A DNA stretch of 64,000 nucleotides from an uncultured Clostridia bacterium (GCA_904420095.1 CAJFUB010000031.1:62001-126000); one strand, 5' to 3'; shown: positions 44,127 to 53,480, numbered from the stretch's first letter. Notes: generated by a model not told the origin, from the sequence alone. Program-made: numbers and translations.

Positions 44127-45107
44127 TTATAGTACCAGTTTAATCAGATACGCAATCAGCGGCAGCGTGACGATAGACAGCAGCGTTGAAACGAATACGC
44201 CCTGTGCCGCCATTTCGTAATCCGAGTCGTATTCCGCTGCAATCGATACAGTCAGCGTTCCTACCGGCATGGCAAACTGCATCACCGCCACCATCATCAC
44301 TACGTCGGAAATCCATCCCTGCTTTACCGCAAACAGGAGGATCGCGCCGATCAGGATCGGTGCGATCAGCAGCTTCTGCACCGACATCATGACGACGACA
44401 AGCTTTTTCCCCATGTTCTTGAAAAAGCCCGATTTTGCACCGGCGAGCACCAGACCGATAAACAGCATGGAAAGCGGACTCGTTGCCGCTCCGATCATAT
44501 CTACCGTCTGATACAGAACGCCGCCTCTGAGCTTTTCGCTGACCTTTGTAAGAACAAGCACCGTTCCCACAAGGAACATGATCATATTCGCATTGAAAAT
44601 ATGCTTCAGACCGTTTGCAATGCCGCTCCCTTTATGCTTGCCCGCCAGATAAACGCCGAGCGTCCAAAGCAGGAGATCGTTGCCGATATTGAAAAAAAGC
44701 GCATATAACACTCCGATATCTCCGAACAGCGCCTCAAAAAGCGGAAAAGCAAAAAATATGACGTTTCCGAAAAGCGTCTGCATCGAATAAACATTGCGCG
44801 ACTTATCCTCCAGCTTCATGATTTTCGTGAACGGAAGCGTAAATACATAAATCAAAAGAAGAAACACAAATGCGATCCCCATCAGCTTCAGACCGTCAAA
44901 ATAATTGTCTGCCGAAAAATCGGCAGACAGCATTTTGCTCAATATGAGAGCGGGCATCGTAATGCGCATCACAAGCTTAGACGTGACAAAGCCCGTTTTC
45001 TCAGGCAGATAGCCTGTTTTCCCACTGACATAACCGATAGCAGCCAGAAGGAACAGAATCAGAATCTGCGTGAGAATGGTACCCGTATTCAAATGATCAA
45101 TTGGCAT
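44127..45107 (-). CDS. AEC family transporter (auxin efflux carrier-like)
   Basis: The 326-residue protein has ten hydrophobic helices in two five-helix halves, with PALILSKML near helix 2 and a final MPVGTLTVSIAAEYDSD segment typical of bacterial AEC permeases. Characterised bacterial relatives move malate, malonate or other small acids. The substrate is unknown here. It starts 18 bases after serA with GAGGG before the ATG and precedes GH106-like paralogue 2. Confidence 0.9.
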   Translation of the reverse strand: MPIDHLNTGTILTQILILFLLAAIGYVSGKTGYLPEKTGFVTSKLVMRITMPALILSKMLSADFSADNYFDGLKLMGIAFVFLLLIYVFTLPFTKIMKLEDKSRNVYSMQTLFGNVIFFAFPLFEALFGDIGVLYALFFNIGNDLLLWTLGVYLAGKHKGSGIANGLKHIFNANMIMFLVGTVLVLTKVSEKLRGGVLYQTVDMIGAATSPLSMLFIGLVLAGAKSGFFKNMGKKLVVVMMSVQKLLIAPILIGAILLFAVKQGWISDVVMMVAVMQFAMPVGTLTVSIAAEYDSDYEMAAQGVFVSTLLSIVTLPLIAYLIKLVL

Positions 45108-45124
45108 GCGCGCTGTCCCTCTTA

Positions 45125-46741
45125 CTATGCAAAAAAGCGGATGTTGGATACCTTCTGTACGCCTTCGATTGCAAGCAGCTCCCGGATCGTCTGTTCTCCG
45201 GCAGCCTGGTCGATGCTTACGAAGGCCTCCGCCTTATCGCCCTTGTCCTTCCGGCTCCACTGCACCGCGGCAATATTGATGCCGGCGTCGCCAAGCACTG
45301 TGCCGATTTTACCGATAATACCCGGCACGTCGCGGTTTTGAATTGCCAGAACATTTTCGGAAGGTTCAAAGTCAAGCTTGTAGCCATAAAATTCCACGAT
45401 TCTCAGCTCGCTTTTTGCAAACACGGTTCCCGAGACGGAAAGCGTTTTCTCGTCGCTGACGAAGCGAACGGTAATCAGGTTCGTATATTTTTCAAGATCC
45501 GTGGATTTGCTCTCGACAAACCCAATTCCCATAGAATCGAGAAGATTTTTGGCATTGACGTAGTTGACGCGCGTCGGAACGATCACGCCAAGCAGACCTT
45601 TGGCAACGGAAAGCGTATAAAGTCCTGTCGACACATCGTCTTTTGCCAGATCGCCGCTGTAAATGACTTCCACGCGTTTCAGAGGTCTTTTCTCCGTTTG
45701 GAAATAAATGCTTCCGAGTGCCTCTGCAAGGTTCAGATACGGCTTAATATCCTCAATATTTCCGCCGCTTACCTGCGGCATGTTGACCGCCGGGACGACG
45801 TGTCCCTCCAGCGCTTCTCCGACAAGCTGCGTAACAGCAGTACCGACATTATAATTCGCCTCGTCCGTGGAAGCGCCGAGATGCGGCGTGATAATGCAGT
45901 TTGCAAGCTCCAGAAGCGGGTTCCGATAGTCTTGTTCTTCCGGCTTTTTATTATAATTCGGCTCCGGATCCAGAACATCGAGCGCCGCCGCCGCTACCTT
46001 GCCGGACACCAGCCCGTCGTAAAGTGCTTTCTCATTGACAAGTCCGCCTCTGGCGGCATTGACGATCCGAACGCCGTCTTTGCACATCGCAATTTCTTTT
46101 TCGCCGAGGATTCCGTAAGTTTCCGGTGTTTTCGGCGTATGTAGGGTAATGAGATCCGCCTGTCTCAGCAGCTCTTCCAGCGTCTCGCAGCGCGTTACGC
46201 CGAGCTGTGCAAAATGCTCCGCGCCGATATAGGGATCATATGCAACAACCCGCATATTTGAGCCCATCAGCTTTCTCGCCACGATAGAGCCGATTCTGCC
46301 AAGTCCGATGATGCCCGCCGTTTTGCCGTCCAGCTCGTTGCCGATAAATTTCCCGCGGCGGAAATCTCCGTGCCTGCCGGCCTCGACGGCCTGAATCAGA
46401 TTTCGGAAAATCGCATATGCGTCGGCTACGGCAAGCTCTGCAGCCGCCATAATATTGCTTTCCGGCGTATTCACAACAATAATCCCGCGCGCTGTGGCGG
46501 CCTTGAGATCGATGTTGTCCACTCCGTTTCCGGCGCGTCCGACGACTTTCAGGGCGGAGGCCTTTTCCAAAAGCTCTTCGTTTACTTTCGTAACACTTCT
46601 GACAATCAGCGCGTCATATTCCTGTATGATTTTCAGGAGATCCTCCCGCGAAATTCCGAACTTTACGTCAACTTCATATCCTTTCTGTTTTAAATGCTCT
46701 ATGCCTTCCAGGGCGATGCTTTCTGTTACAATAATTTTCAT
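45125..46741 (-). CDS. serA: D-3-phosphoglycerate dehydrogenase
   Basis: The roughly 538-residue enzyme oxidises 3-phosphoglycerate to begin serine synthesis. It has an NAD-binding GLGRIGSIVARKL motif, the substrate-binding RAGNGVDNID, catalytic residues in DVLDPEP and ITPHLGAST, an intervening ASB domain and a C-terminal ACT domain (about 460-538). The ACT domain suggests serine feedback. ATG 46741 lies eleven bases after GGAGG; the in-frame ATG at 46750 is too close to it. It has its own promoter. Confidence 0.96.
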   Translation of the reverse strand: MKIIVTESIALEGIEHLKQKGYEVDVKFGISREDLLKIIQEYDALIVRSVTKVNEELLEKASALKVVGRAGNGVDNIDLKAATARGIIVVNTPESNIMAAAELAVADAYAIFRNLIQAVEAGRHGDFRRGKFIGNELDGKTAGIIGLGRIGSIVARKLMGSNMRVVAYDPYIGAEHFAQLGVTRCETLEELLRQADLITLHTPKTPETYGILGEKEIAMCKDGVRIVNAARGGLVNEKALYDGLVSGKVAAAALDVLDPEPNYNKKPEEQDYRNPLLELANCIITPHLGASTDEANYNVGTAVTQLVGEALEGHVVPAVNMPQVSGGNIEDIKPYLNLAEALGSIYFQTEKRPLKRVEVIYSGDLAKDDVSTGLYTLSVAKGLLGVIVPTRVNYVNAKNLLDSMGIGFVESKSTDLEKYTNLITVRFVSDEKTLSVSGTVFAKSELRIVEFYGYKLDFEPSENVLAIQNRDVPGIIGKIGTVLGDAGINIAAVQWSRKDKGDKAEAFVSIDQAAGEQTIRELLAIEGVQKVSNIRFFA

Positions 46742-46779
46742 AGCTTCCATTTCCTCCCATATGCATTTTATTCTTTGCT

Positions 46780-46808
46780 ATTATATCGGTTGTGCAGGCA
46801 ATTGTAAA
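46780..46808 (-). promoter_or_regulatory. serA promoter
   Basis: TTTACA (46803-46808) and TATAAT (46780-46785) are 17 bases apart on minus. The -35 abuts the end of comEB. Confidence 0.75.
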
Positions 46809-46809
46809 A

Positions 46810-47289
46810 TCATAAATTCAGTTCGATCGTTTTTCCTGATAAAACGTAAGGTCTGTATGTAACGCCTGCGGCCTCCATCATCCGCTTCGCCGCGAGCACG
46901 GAATCCGTTTCCGAATATTTATCGCATAAGTAGATAACTTCCCGGATCCCCTTCTGTATAATGGATTTTGTACATTCGTTGCACGGGAACAGCGTCGTAT
47001 AGATCCGTGCGTTCTGCAGCGATCCTCCGTTATAATTTAAAATCGCATTCAGCTCCGCATGGCATACGTAAACGTATTTTGTGTCCAGCGGCGCGCCGTC
47101 CCGTTCCCAGGGGAAAATATCATCCGAACAGCCGATCGGCATTCCGTTATATCCGAGCGATAAAATGCGGTTGTCGCTTCCTACGATGCAGGAGCCGACG
47201 CCCGTGTTGGGATCCTTGCTTCTTTTGGAGGAAAGAATTGCAATTCCCATAAAATACTCGTCCCATTTCAAATAATCCTGACGTTTCAT
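46810..47289 (-). CDS. comEB: deoxycytidylate deaminase (ComEB-type)
   Basis: The 159-residue zinc enzyme converts dCMP to dUMP for thymidylate synthesis. Zinc and catalytic residues are in CHAELNAI and PCNEC; the N-terminal GVGSCIVGSDNRILS region binds nucleotide. ComEB is its name in Bacillus because of operon position, not an established competence role. It starts 7 bases after the zinc peptidase gene, in one transcript. Confidence 0.94.
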   Translation of the reverse strand: MKRQDYLKWDEYFMGIAILSSKRSKDPNTGVGSCIVGSDNRILSLGYNGMPIGCSDDIFPWERDGAPLDTKYVYVCHAELNAILNYNGGSLQNARIYTTLFPCNECTKSIIQKGIREVIYLCDKYSETDSVLAAKRMMEAAGVTYRPYVLSGKTIELNL

Positions 47290-47295
47290 ATGCGG

Positions 47296-47991
47296 TCATT
47301 CCCTCCTGTTGTTTCTTGTCAATAATATCACGCGGATCAGGCTGGCGATGGAGGTCGCCAGCGCCGCGACGTACGTCATGGCTGCGGCCGTCAGAACCTT
47401 CTTTGTTCCGCCAAGCTCTTCCTCGCTCAGCAGGCCGCTTTTTCTTAAGGCCGAAATCGCCCTGCGGGAGGCGTTGAATTCTACCGGCAGCGTAATCAGC
47501 TGAAAAACCGCGGCGGATGCAAACAAAAGAATCCCCAAGTTGATCATAAATTCATATTGCATAAAAATTCCCAGAATCAGTACGAACCAGGAGATTCCCG
47601 AGCAGAAATTTACCACGGGGGCAATCGCATTTCTCGCAGTGAGCGGAAAATAAGCTTGCGCATGCTGAACGGCATGGCCCGCTTCATGGCATGCCACGCC
47701 CAGCGCCGCTACCGAGTTTCCGTCATATACGTTTCTGGACAGGCGAATCACCCGCGACCTCGGATCGTAGTGGTCGGACAGCTCCCCTTCGATCGGAACG
47801 ACGTTCACCTCGTAAATGCCGTTTTCCTTCAGAACTCTTCTTGCCATTTCCGCTCCCGTACAGCCTGCATGCGCTCTTACCGCGGAATATTTCCGATAGG
47901 TAGATTTCATGACGGCCTGTATAATCAAAGACAGAATCAGTACGGGAACGACAAGTACGATATACCAGTAATCAATAAAAAATAACGGCAT
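47296..47991 (-). CDS. membrane zinc metallopeptidase, YugP family
   Basis: The approximately 231-residue protein has an N-terminal helix (PLFFIDYWYIVLVVP), the zinc motif HEAGHAVQHA near residue 125 and two or three C-terminal membrane helices. This is the Zn_peptidase_2 (YugP) family; targets are not established. Start 47991 follows GAGGAGG by nine bases. The gene has a strong promoter and leads into comEB. Confidence 0.92.
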   Translation of the reverse strand: MPLFFIDYWYIVLVVPVLILSLIIQAVMKSTYRKYSAVRAHAGCTGAEMARRVLKENGIYEVNVVPIEGELSDHYDPRSRVIRLSRNVYDGNSVAALGVACHEAGHAVQHAQAYFPLTARNAIAPVVNFCSGISWFVLILGIFMQYEFMINLGILLFASAAVFQLITLPVEFNASRRAISALRKSGLLSEEELGGTKKVLTAAAMTYVAALATSIASLIRVILLTRNNRRE

Positions 47992-48024
47992 CGCTTCGAT
48001 CCTCCTCAAAATATGAATAAATAA

Positions 48025-48054
48025 ATTATACCACAAAGCCGGAGAATGAATCAA
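48025..48054 (-). promoter_or_regulatory. promoter of zinc peptidase/comEB
   Basis: On minus, TTGATT (48049-48054) and TATAAT (48025-48030) are 18 bases apart with an extended TGG before the -10. Confidence 0.72.
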
Positions 48055-48313
48055 ACAAAAAGATTTTTATCGCCGGCATGCCATACTATGGGGTTTCCGC
48101 GCCGCGGGAAAAAACGGCCTTTCTACATGAGACCTTTTCTTACAGCAAAACAAGCCAAACTATAAAAATAATAAGAAGAGAATGAAATAATAATTTTTTC
48201 TATTATTACCCAACCTTTTTCTGCTGATTTATGTCTATAAGACAAACGTTTAAAAGTACGAAAATTTTATAAACGGCTGAGATGAAAAGATTGCCAGCAG
48301 CCATATGTATTTT

Positions 48314-48336
48314 CCTCGCAGGCGCGGCCTGCGAGG
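48314..48336. repeat. perfect 10-bp inverted repeat upstream of the prepilin peptidase
   Basis: CCTCGCAGGC (48314-48323) and GCCTGCGAGG (48327-48336) flank three bases. No T run follows on either strand, and it lies 60 bases before the downstream -10, so a protein-binding site is more likely than a terminator. Confidence 0.65.
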
Positions 48337-48393
48337 CAGAAAGCAATTATGAGACGGATTATTTCCCGGGGAATCACCCGTTTTGCTCTGCCG

Positions 48394-48402
48394 TGATATA
48401 AT
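48394..48402 (+). promoter_or_regulatory. extended -10 promoter of prepilin peptidase
   Basis: TGATATAAT gives a consensus -10 (48397-48402) with extended TG; no good -35 is present. The leader would be about 25 bases and contains GGGGAGGAG. Confidence 0.6.
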
Positions 48403-48434
48403 CAAGAAAAATCTGGGGAGGAGAAATCTGTTTT

Positions 48435-48896
48435 ATGATGGTCTGTTATGATATTTTGTTCTTGCTGGTTATCGCTCTGGCGGCGGGGTTTGATATAAAA
48501 ACGCGGCGGATTCCAAACGCCATCAGTTTCAGCACCATTTTTCCCGTGATCGGAAAGACCTGTGCAAAAATCTCGGAGCATTCCGGAAATGCAGAACGGA
48601 TCAAGTGGCTTTGCATCGATATGGCAGGAGGCCTGACGGTCGCTCTGCTTCTGACGGGGATACCATTTCTTGTAAACCGGTCCGTAGGCGGCGGCGATGT
48701 GAAGCTCTCGTCACTAGGTGGATTATACTCCGGTACAGAAGGCTCTCTTACCGTTCTTTCAACGGCATTCCTTTTATGCGCCGCCGCAGCGATCGCGATG
48801 ATGGCTGTCAGAAAGCGCAGGATCGGCACAATGCCCCTCGCCCCTTTTATTCTTTTGGGAACAATACATTTCTTACTTTTTGCATATCTTCCATAA
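48435..48896 (+). CDS. type IV prepilin peptidase, short A24/TadV-like
   Basis: The 153-residue membrane protein has the two aspartate motifs of A24 peptidases, FDIKTRRIPN near residue 20 and GGGDVKL near 93, and about five helices. It lacks the N-methyltransferase domain, as in TadV/CpaA peptidases that process Flp-type pilins. No pilin or assembly gene is in the window, so its substrate must lie elsewhere. A strong GGGGAGGAG site lies upstream. Its last 50 bases overlap the convergent aroF gene. Confidence 0.86.
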   Translation: MMVCYDILFLLVIALAAGFDIKTRRIPNAISFSTIFPVIGKTCAKISEHSGNAERIKWLCIDMAGGLTVALLLTGIPFLVNRSVGGGDVKLSSLGGLYSGTEGSLTVLSTAFLLCAAAAIAMMAVRKRRIGTMPLAPFILLGTIHFLLFAYLP

Positions 48897-49857
48897 GGCG
48901 TCCGAATTCTTCCGGCCTGATCGACTGCGGTCCATCGCACAGCGCGTGTTCCGGATCATTGTGGACCTCTACCATAATCCCGTCCGCGCCGGCCGCAACG
49001 GCTGCAAGGGCAAGAGGCCGCACGAGACCTGCGATTCCGGACGCATGACTCGGATCGGCAATAACGGGAAGATGCGACATCTGTTTTAAAAGAGGGATTG
49101 CAGAAACGTCCAGCGTATTGCGCGTAGCGGTTTCAAACGTCCGGATTCCCCGCTCACAGAGAATGATATTTCCATTTCCGCTTGCCATAATATATTCCGC
49201 GCTCATTAAAAATTCTTTCAGCGTATTGGCGAGTCCTCTTTTGAGAAGGATGACTTTATTGGTGTGTCCCAGCTCTTTGAGCAGCTCAAAGTTCTGCATA
49301 TTGCGGGCGCCCACCTGGATAATGTCCACATGCTCAAAGACCGGAAGACTTCCGATATCCATAATTTCTGAAACAATCGGCATTCCCGTAAGCTGCTTTG
49401 CCTGAAGCAGCAGCTCGATCCCCTTGCTTCTAAGGCCCTGAAAGGAATAGGGTGAAGTACGCGGTTTGAACGCGCCGCCCCGGAGAATCGAGGCGCCAGC
49501 CGCTTTCACTTCTTTGGCAATTCCGCAGATCTGCTGTGTGGATTCCACGGAACAGGGACCGGCGATCGCGGCGAAATTTCCGCCGCCCAGCTTAACGCCG
49601 CAGACATCGATTACGGTATCCGTCGGATGGAATTTCCGGTTAGAGCTTTTGTAGGGTTCCTTAACTCGGACCACCTTCTGTACAAAATCCAGGCCCTGTA
49701 CGAGATCTACGTCCACGTTTTCCGTATCCCCGACAAGTCCCAGAATGATCCTGTCGGCGCCTGTCATCGTATGGACCTCCACACCCATCTTGTTCAGCCA
49801 TTCCGTGAGAGTATCCAGCTGCTTTTGATTCGTATCTTCCTTCACATAAATAATCAT
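48847..49857 (-). CDS. aroF: 3-deoxy-7-phosphoheptulonate synthase (type I-beta)
   Basis: The 336-residue enzyme condenses phosphoenolpyruvate and erythrose 4-phosphate to start aromatic amino acid synthesis. An N-terminal ferredoxin-like regulatory domain (1-70) precedes the barrel, with AGPCSVES, RGGAFKPRTSPYSFQG and ADPSHASG active-site segments. It is cotranscribed after purD (12 bases). The C terminus (KVRNVLFPKE) overlaps the prepilin peptidase gene on the other strand by 50 bases. Confidence 0.95.
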   Translation of the reverse strand: MIIYVKEDTNQKQLDTLTEWLNKMGVEVHTMTGADRIILGLVGDTENVDVDLVQGLDFVQKVVRVKEPYKSSNRKFHPTDTVIDVCGVKLGGGNFAAIAGPCSVESTQQICGIAKEVKAAGASILRGGAFKPRTSPYSFQGLRSKGIELLLQAKQLTGMPIVSEIMDIGSLPVFEHVDIIQVGARNMQNFELLKELGHTNKVILLKRGLANTLKEFLMSAEYIMASGNGNIILCERGIRTFETATRNTLDVSAIPLLKQMSHLPVIADPSHASGIAGLVRPLALAAVAAGADGIMVEVHNDPEHALCDGPQSIRPEEFGRLMEDMQKVRNVLFPKE

Positions 49858-49869
49858 ACGAAAATCTCC

Positions 49870-51132
49870 CTATTTTCTGCCGATGTCTTTTCTGTAGAAG
49901 AAGTTCGTCCAGGAAATTTTGGACGCGCCCTCATAAGCCTTCCGGATCGCATCCTCCAGCGTAGCGCCCATGCCGGTAACGCCCAGCACGCGGCCGCCCG
50001 ACGTATAAAATCTTCCGTTTTCCTCTCTCGTGCCGGCATGATACAGAATGACGCCCGTTTTCTCCGCCGCATCAAGTCCGTTGATTTCATAACCAGAAGC
50101 GTATTTTACGGGATAACCGCCCGAGGCCAGAACGACGCAGCAGGCGGCCTCCGGCTTCCATCTGATGTCAAGAGAGCCCAGGCGTTCGTCGATTACAGCG
50201 TCAAAGATTTCAACGAGATCGGTATCCAGTCTCGGCAATATGCACTGCGTCTCCGGATCTCCGAAACGGGAATTATACTCCACGACGCGCGGACCGTCCG
50301 GCGTCAGCATCAGCCCAAAATAAAGGACGCCCTTGTATTTGATCCCCTCTGCGGCAAGCGCCGCCACTGTCGGACGGAAAATCGTCTCCATGCAGACTGA
50401 CGCGATCTCATCCGTATAATTCAGGCTCGGCGAGAAAGCGCCCATTCCGCCGGTATTGGGCCCCCGGTCCCCGTCAAACGCCCGCTTGTGATCCTGGGAG
50501 GATACCATCGGCTTTATCGTCGTTCCGTCCGTAAACGCAAGCACCGTTACTTCCGGCCCTGTCATAAATTCTTCAATCACGATTCTTCTTCCGGACTCTC
50601 CGAACATTCCGCCGTCCAGCATGCCGTGTACCGCCTCGCAGGCGGAGGAAAAATCAGGGGCAATGATGACTCCCTTCCCAAGCGCAAGACCATCGGCCTT
50701 AATTACGGCGGGATATTTCTGCTCCTCCCGTTCCAGATATGCGATTGCCGCAGCGCTGTCGGTGAAGACCTCGTAATCTGCCGTAGGAATCCCGTATTTT
50801 TTCATCAGCGTTTTAGAAAACACCTTACTTGATTCAATCCGCGCAGCAGCGGCAACAGGGCCGAAGGCACGGATTCCCGCAGCTTCTAAAGCGTCCACCA
50901 TGCCCAGGCTCAAAGGATCGTCGGGCGCTACGACGACCATATCGATCTGATTTTTCAGCGCAAACTCCACAGCGGCCTCCCGGTCGACGGCTTTAAAAGG
51001 TACGCAGACCGCCTCTCTAGAAATGCCTCCGTTTCCCGGTGCACAGTAAAGCTCGGGTTTTTTCGGGCTTTCCGCAAGTTTTTTTATAATCGCATGTTCG
51101 CGGCCCCCGCCGCCGATCACCAGTATTTTCAT
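49870..51132 (-). CDS. purD: phosphoribosylamine-glycine ligase
   Basis: The 420-residue ATP-grasp enzyme makes glycinamide ribonucleotide in de novo purine synthesis. It begins MKILVIGGGGREHAI and has KADGLALGKGV, GPEVTVLAFTDG, DHKRAFDGDRGPNTGGMGA and RFGDPETQ. Its ATG overlaps the purN stop as ATGA. Confidence 0.97.
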   Translation of the reverse strand: MKILVIGGGGREHAIIKKLAESPKKPELYCAPGNGGISREAVCVPFKAVDREAAVEFALKNQIDMVVVAPDDPLSLGMVDALEAAGIRAFGPVAAAARIESSKVFSKTLMKKYGIPTADYEVFTDSAAAIAYLEREEQKYPAVIKADGLALGKGVIIAPDFSSACEAVHGMLDGGMFGESGRRIVIEEFMTGPEVTVLAFTDGTTIKPMVSSQDHKRAFDGDRGPNTGGMGAFSPSLNYTDEIASVCMETIFRPTVAALAAEGIKYKGVLYFGLMLTPDGPRVVEYNSRFGDPETQCILPRLDTDLVEIFDAVIDERLGSLDIRWKPEAACCVVLASGGYPVKYASGYEINGLDAAEKTGVILYHAGTREENGRFYTSGGRVLGVTGMGATLEDAIRKAYEGASKISWTNFFYRKDIGRK

Positions 51133-51743
51133 GTCAGAGCGCCCCTTTCTTCTTGTCTCTGTGTGCTCAATATTTTAATTGCCTCCGGGAGGATAATGTG
51201 CTCCGCCTCCTGCATAACCCTTGCCTGCAGCGTTTCCGGCGTATCGCCGTCTTTCACATAAACGGGCTTCTGCAGGATAATTTTGCCTCCGTCTACTTCA
51301 GCGTTCACAAAATGAACCGTTGCCCCGGTAACCTTAACGCCGTAATCCAGCGCGGCTTTATGCGGAACCAGCCCATAAAAGCCTTTCCCGCAGAAAGACG
51401 GGATCAGAGAGGGATGCACATTGATAATTCTGTTTTCAAAAGCCCTGAGAAAAGAATCGCCGAGCACGGTCATAAACCCGGCCAGAACGATCAGATCCGC
51501 CTGCTCCGCCTGAAAATGCTCCGCCAATGCCTTGCCGTAAAGATCCGTGTCCTCGTAAGAGCGCCTTGGCATGCAAAATGCCGGAATACCGTGCCGCTTC
51601 GCACGTTCCAGCGCATAGGCTCCTTCTCTGCTCGAAACGACCGACGTGATCACGCAGTTTTGCAGATAGCCGTCCTCGATACGGTCTATGATCGCCTGTA
51701 AATTGGTGCCTCCTCCAGAAACCAGAACGCCGATTCGAAACAT
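51129..51743 (-). CDS. purN: phosphoribosylglycinamide formyltransferase
   Basis: The 204-residue enzyme transfers a formyl group from 10-formyl-THF to glycinamide ribonucleotide. It has LVSGGGTNLQAI at the N terminus, the catalytic NVHPSLIPSF and VTGATVHFV segments, and GGKIILQ. It lies between purM and purD, with GGGAG before the ATG. Confidence 0.96.
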   Translation of the reverse strand: MFRIGVLVSGGGTNLQAIIDRIEDGYLQNCVITSVVSSREGAYALERAKRHGIPAFCMPRRSYEDTDLYGKALAEHFQAEQADLIVLAGFMTVLGDSFLRAFENRIINVHPSLIPSFCGKGFYGLVPHKAALDYGVKVTGATVHFVNAEVDGGKIILQKPVYVKDGDTPETLQARVMQEAEHIILPEAIKILSTQRQEERGALT

Positions 51744-51757
51744 AACTCACTCTCCCT

Positions 51758-52801
51758 TTATTTCACCGTGAGCGTTCCCCTGCACAAGCCGCCCTCGGGA
51801 AGGCTGTCTGAGACAACGCCGATCCGGTATGCGCGTTCGCCCTTTGTATCGAGATAATGGAGCACGGAGTCCGCATCCTGCGCATCCACCGCAAAAACCA
51901 TTCCGATTCCCATGTTGAACGTATTATACATGTCAATTTCGTCCACATGTCCCAGCTTCATCAGGGTTTCAAAAACAGGAAGCACCGGCCAGCTGCCTCT
52001 GTGGATGATATAGCGCAGCCCATCGCTTCCCATTCGCGGAATGTTTTCGTAGAAGCCTCCCCCCGTAATATGGGCGATTCCCTTAATCCGGAATTTTCCG
52101 ACCAGATCCAGCATTGTTTTCACGTAAATTCTTGTCGGCTTGAGCAGCTCCTCCCCCATCGTACAGCCGAAGCTTTGTACAAATTCTCCGAGGCGCTCTG
52201 CCGAAGGATTGATGATTTTACGGACAAGGGAGTATCCGTTGCTGTGGATTCCGGATGACGGAAGACCAATTAATATGTCGCCGCTCTGAAGGCCGCTTCC
52301 GTTAATAATTTTGTTTTTTGAAACGGCGCCTACGGCAAATCCGGCGATATCAAATTCATCAATGCTGTAAAAACCGGGCATTTCCGCGGTTTCGCCGCCT
52401 ACAAGAGCGCAGCCGGCCTGCAGGCAGCCTTCCGCCACGCCTTTTACGATCGTAGCGATTTTCTCCGGAAAATTTTTGCCCACCGCGATATAGTCAAGAA
52501 AAAACAGCGGCTCCGCACCGCTGCATACGATGTCGTTGACACACATCGCCACGCAGTCGATCCCAACGGTGTCATAGCGATCCGTCAAGAAAGATATTTT
52601 CAGCTTCGTTCCGACTCCGTCCGTTCCCGAAATTAAAACCGGCTGCTCATAACGGCTCAGATCCAGCTCAAACAGAGATCCGAATCCGCCGAGGCCCGTA
52701 AGAACCTCCTTTCGGAAGGTTTTGCTGACGTGCTCCTTCATGAGACGGACCGCCTCGTAGCCCGCTTCAACGTCTACGCCTGCGTCTTTATAGTTGGCCA
52801 T
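51758..52801 (-). CDS. purM: phosphoribosylformylglycinamidine cyclo-ligase
   Basis: The 347-residue enzyme forms aminoimidazole ribonucleotide from FGAM. Typical segments are [37 protein letters not shown] and [12 protein letters not shown]. Start 52801 lies nine bases after AGGAGG; the longer frame begins at a TTG. It overlaps the end of purE by 14 bases. Confidence 0.96.
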   Translation of the reverse strand: MANYKDAGVDVEAGYEAVRLMKEHVSKTFRKEVLTGLGGFGSLFELDLSRYEQPVLISGTDGVGTKLKISFLTDRYDTVGIDCVAMCVNDIVCSGAEPLFFLDYIAVGKNFPEKIATIVKGVAEGCLQAGCALVGGETAEMPGFYSIDEFDIAGFAVGAVSKNKIINGSGLQSGDILIGLPSSGIHSNGYSLVRKIINPSAERLGEFVQSFGCTMGEELLKPTRIYVKTMLDLVGKFRIKGIAHITGGGFYENIPRMGSDGLRYIIHRGSWPVLPVFETLMKLGHVDEIDMYNTFNMGIGMVFAVDAQDADSVLHYLDTKGERAYRIGVVSDSLPEGGLCRGTLTVK

Positions 52802-53333
52802 TTTCAATTACCTCCTGAAGCTGTGCGTTTTTCTTTTCGACCTTTTCCGCCAGTTCCTGCTTGTACGACTTCAGCGTATCTTCAAGAAATTTATGCTTGC
52901 CCGCCAGGATCTCCGCCGCCAGCACCGCTGCGTTGACACCGCCGTTTATGGCTACGGTCGCCACCGGAATTCCGGGAGGCATCTGCGCAATGGAAAGCAG
53001 CGCGTCCATGCCCTCCAGTGCGTCTCCCTGAATCGGAACGCCAATTACGGGCAACGTCGTATACGCAGCAATGACGCCGGGCAGATGAGCTGCCTTTCCC
53101 GCCGCCGCAACAACGCAGCCATATCCCTGTTTTTTTGCATTTTTGGCAAGCTCCCGGCATTTCTCGGGCGTCCGGTGCGCGGAGCAAACGAAGCAGTCAT
53201 AATAAATTCCAAATTTTTTCAAAAGCGCCAAGCAATCCTTCATAACGGCGTAATCAGAATCGCTTCCCATAATTACGAGTGTTTTCGGCGTTTTTTTTCG
53301 TTCTTTCCTGTTTCCGTCTTCTTCCAGATACAT
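52788..53333 (-). CDS. purE: N5-carboxyaminoimidazole ribonucleotide mutase
   Basis: The 181-residue PurE has the GSDSDYAVM and SAHRTPEK active-site segments and [20 protein letters not shown]-terminal helix of about 30 charged residues follows. Start 53333 was chosen as the first Met with AGGAG upstream (12-base spacing); a longer frame to 53399 would begin at the transcription start. It is the first gene of a purE-purM-purN-purD-aroF operon. The other pur genes (purC, F, H, L, Q) are not here. Confidence 0.94.
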   Translation of the reverse strand: MYLEEDGNRKERKKTPKTLVIMGSDSDYAVMKDCLALLKKFGIYYDCFVCSAHRTPEKCRELAKNAKKQGYGCVVAAAGKAAHLPGVIAAYTTLPVIGVPIQGDALEGMDALLSIAQMPPGIPVATVAINGGVNAAVLAAEILAGKHKFLEDTLKSYKQELAEKVEKKNAQLQEVIENGQL

Positions 53334-53386
53334 GTAAAAAGTTAGCTCCTTTCGGTAAAGCTTATGGAATGTTTTTCGCGTAAATT

Positions 53387-53401
53387 CGTTGTAAAACAAC
53401 G
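53387..53401 (-). promoter_or_regulatory. small inverted repeat at the purE transcription start
   Basis: CGTTG (53387-53391) and CAACG (53397-53401) enclose five bases, right at the expected start of the purE transcript. It may be an operator or a 5' stem-loop. It does not match the Bacillus PurR box or a purine riboswitch. Confidence 0.4.
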
Positions 53402-53407
53402 TTTTTT

Positions 53408-53436
53408 ATAATAGCAAAGCAGCCTGTCTTTGTCAA
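53408..53436 (-). promoter_or_regulatory. purE operon promoter
   Basis: Consensus TTGACA (53431-53436) and TATTAT (53408-53413) are 17 bases apart on minus. The promoter lies about 45 bases from the end of the IS3 remnant. Confidence 0.78.
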
Positions 53437-53480
53437 TTCTCGGATCAGCCGCATTTCGTCATAATCCGAAGCGCGCCGCC

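Larger units (their letters stand above)
48055..48434. other. intergenic region between divergent genes
   Basis: I see no gene here. The left two-thirds is AT-rich with A and T tracts and may be bent. A GC-rich inverted repeat lies at 48314-48336 and a plus-strand promoter at 48394-48402. Confidence 0.6.

Noticed and set aside
11451-48338. Shared 12-base word TGCCTCGCAGGC in the CE2 promoter spacer and the 48314 inverted repeat as a common operator
   Set aside because: Hundreds of shared 12-mers are expected by chance in 64 kb, and only one site has dyad symmetry.
53334-53407. Purine riboswitch upstream of purE
   Set aside because: The leader is about 70 bases with a single 5-bp stem; the three-way junction and conserved loops are absent.
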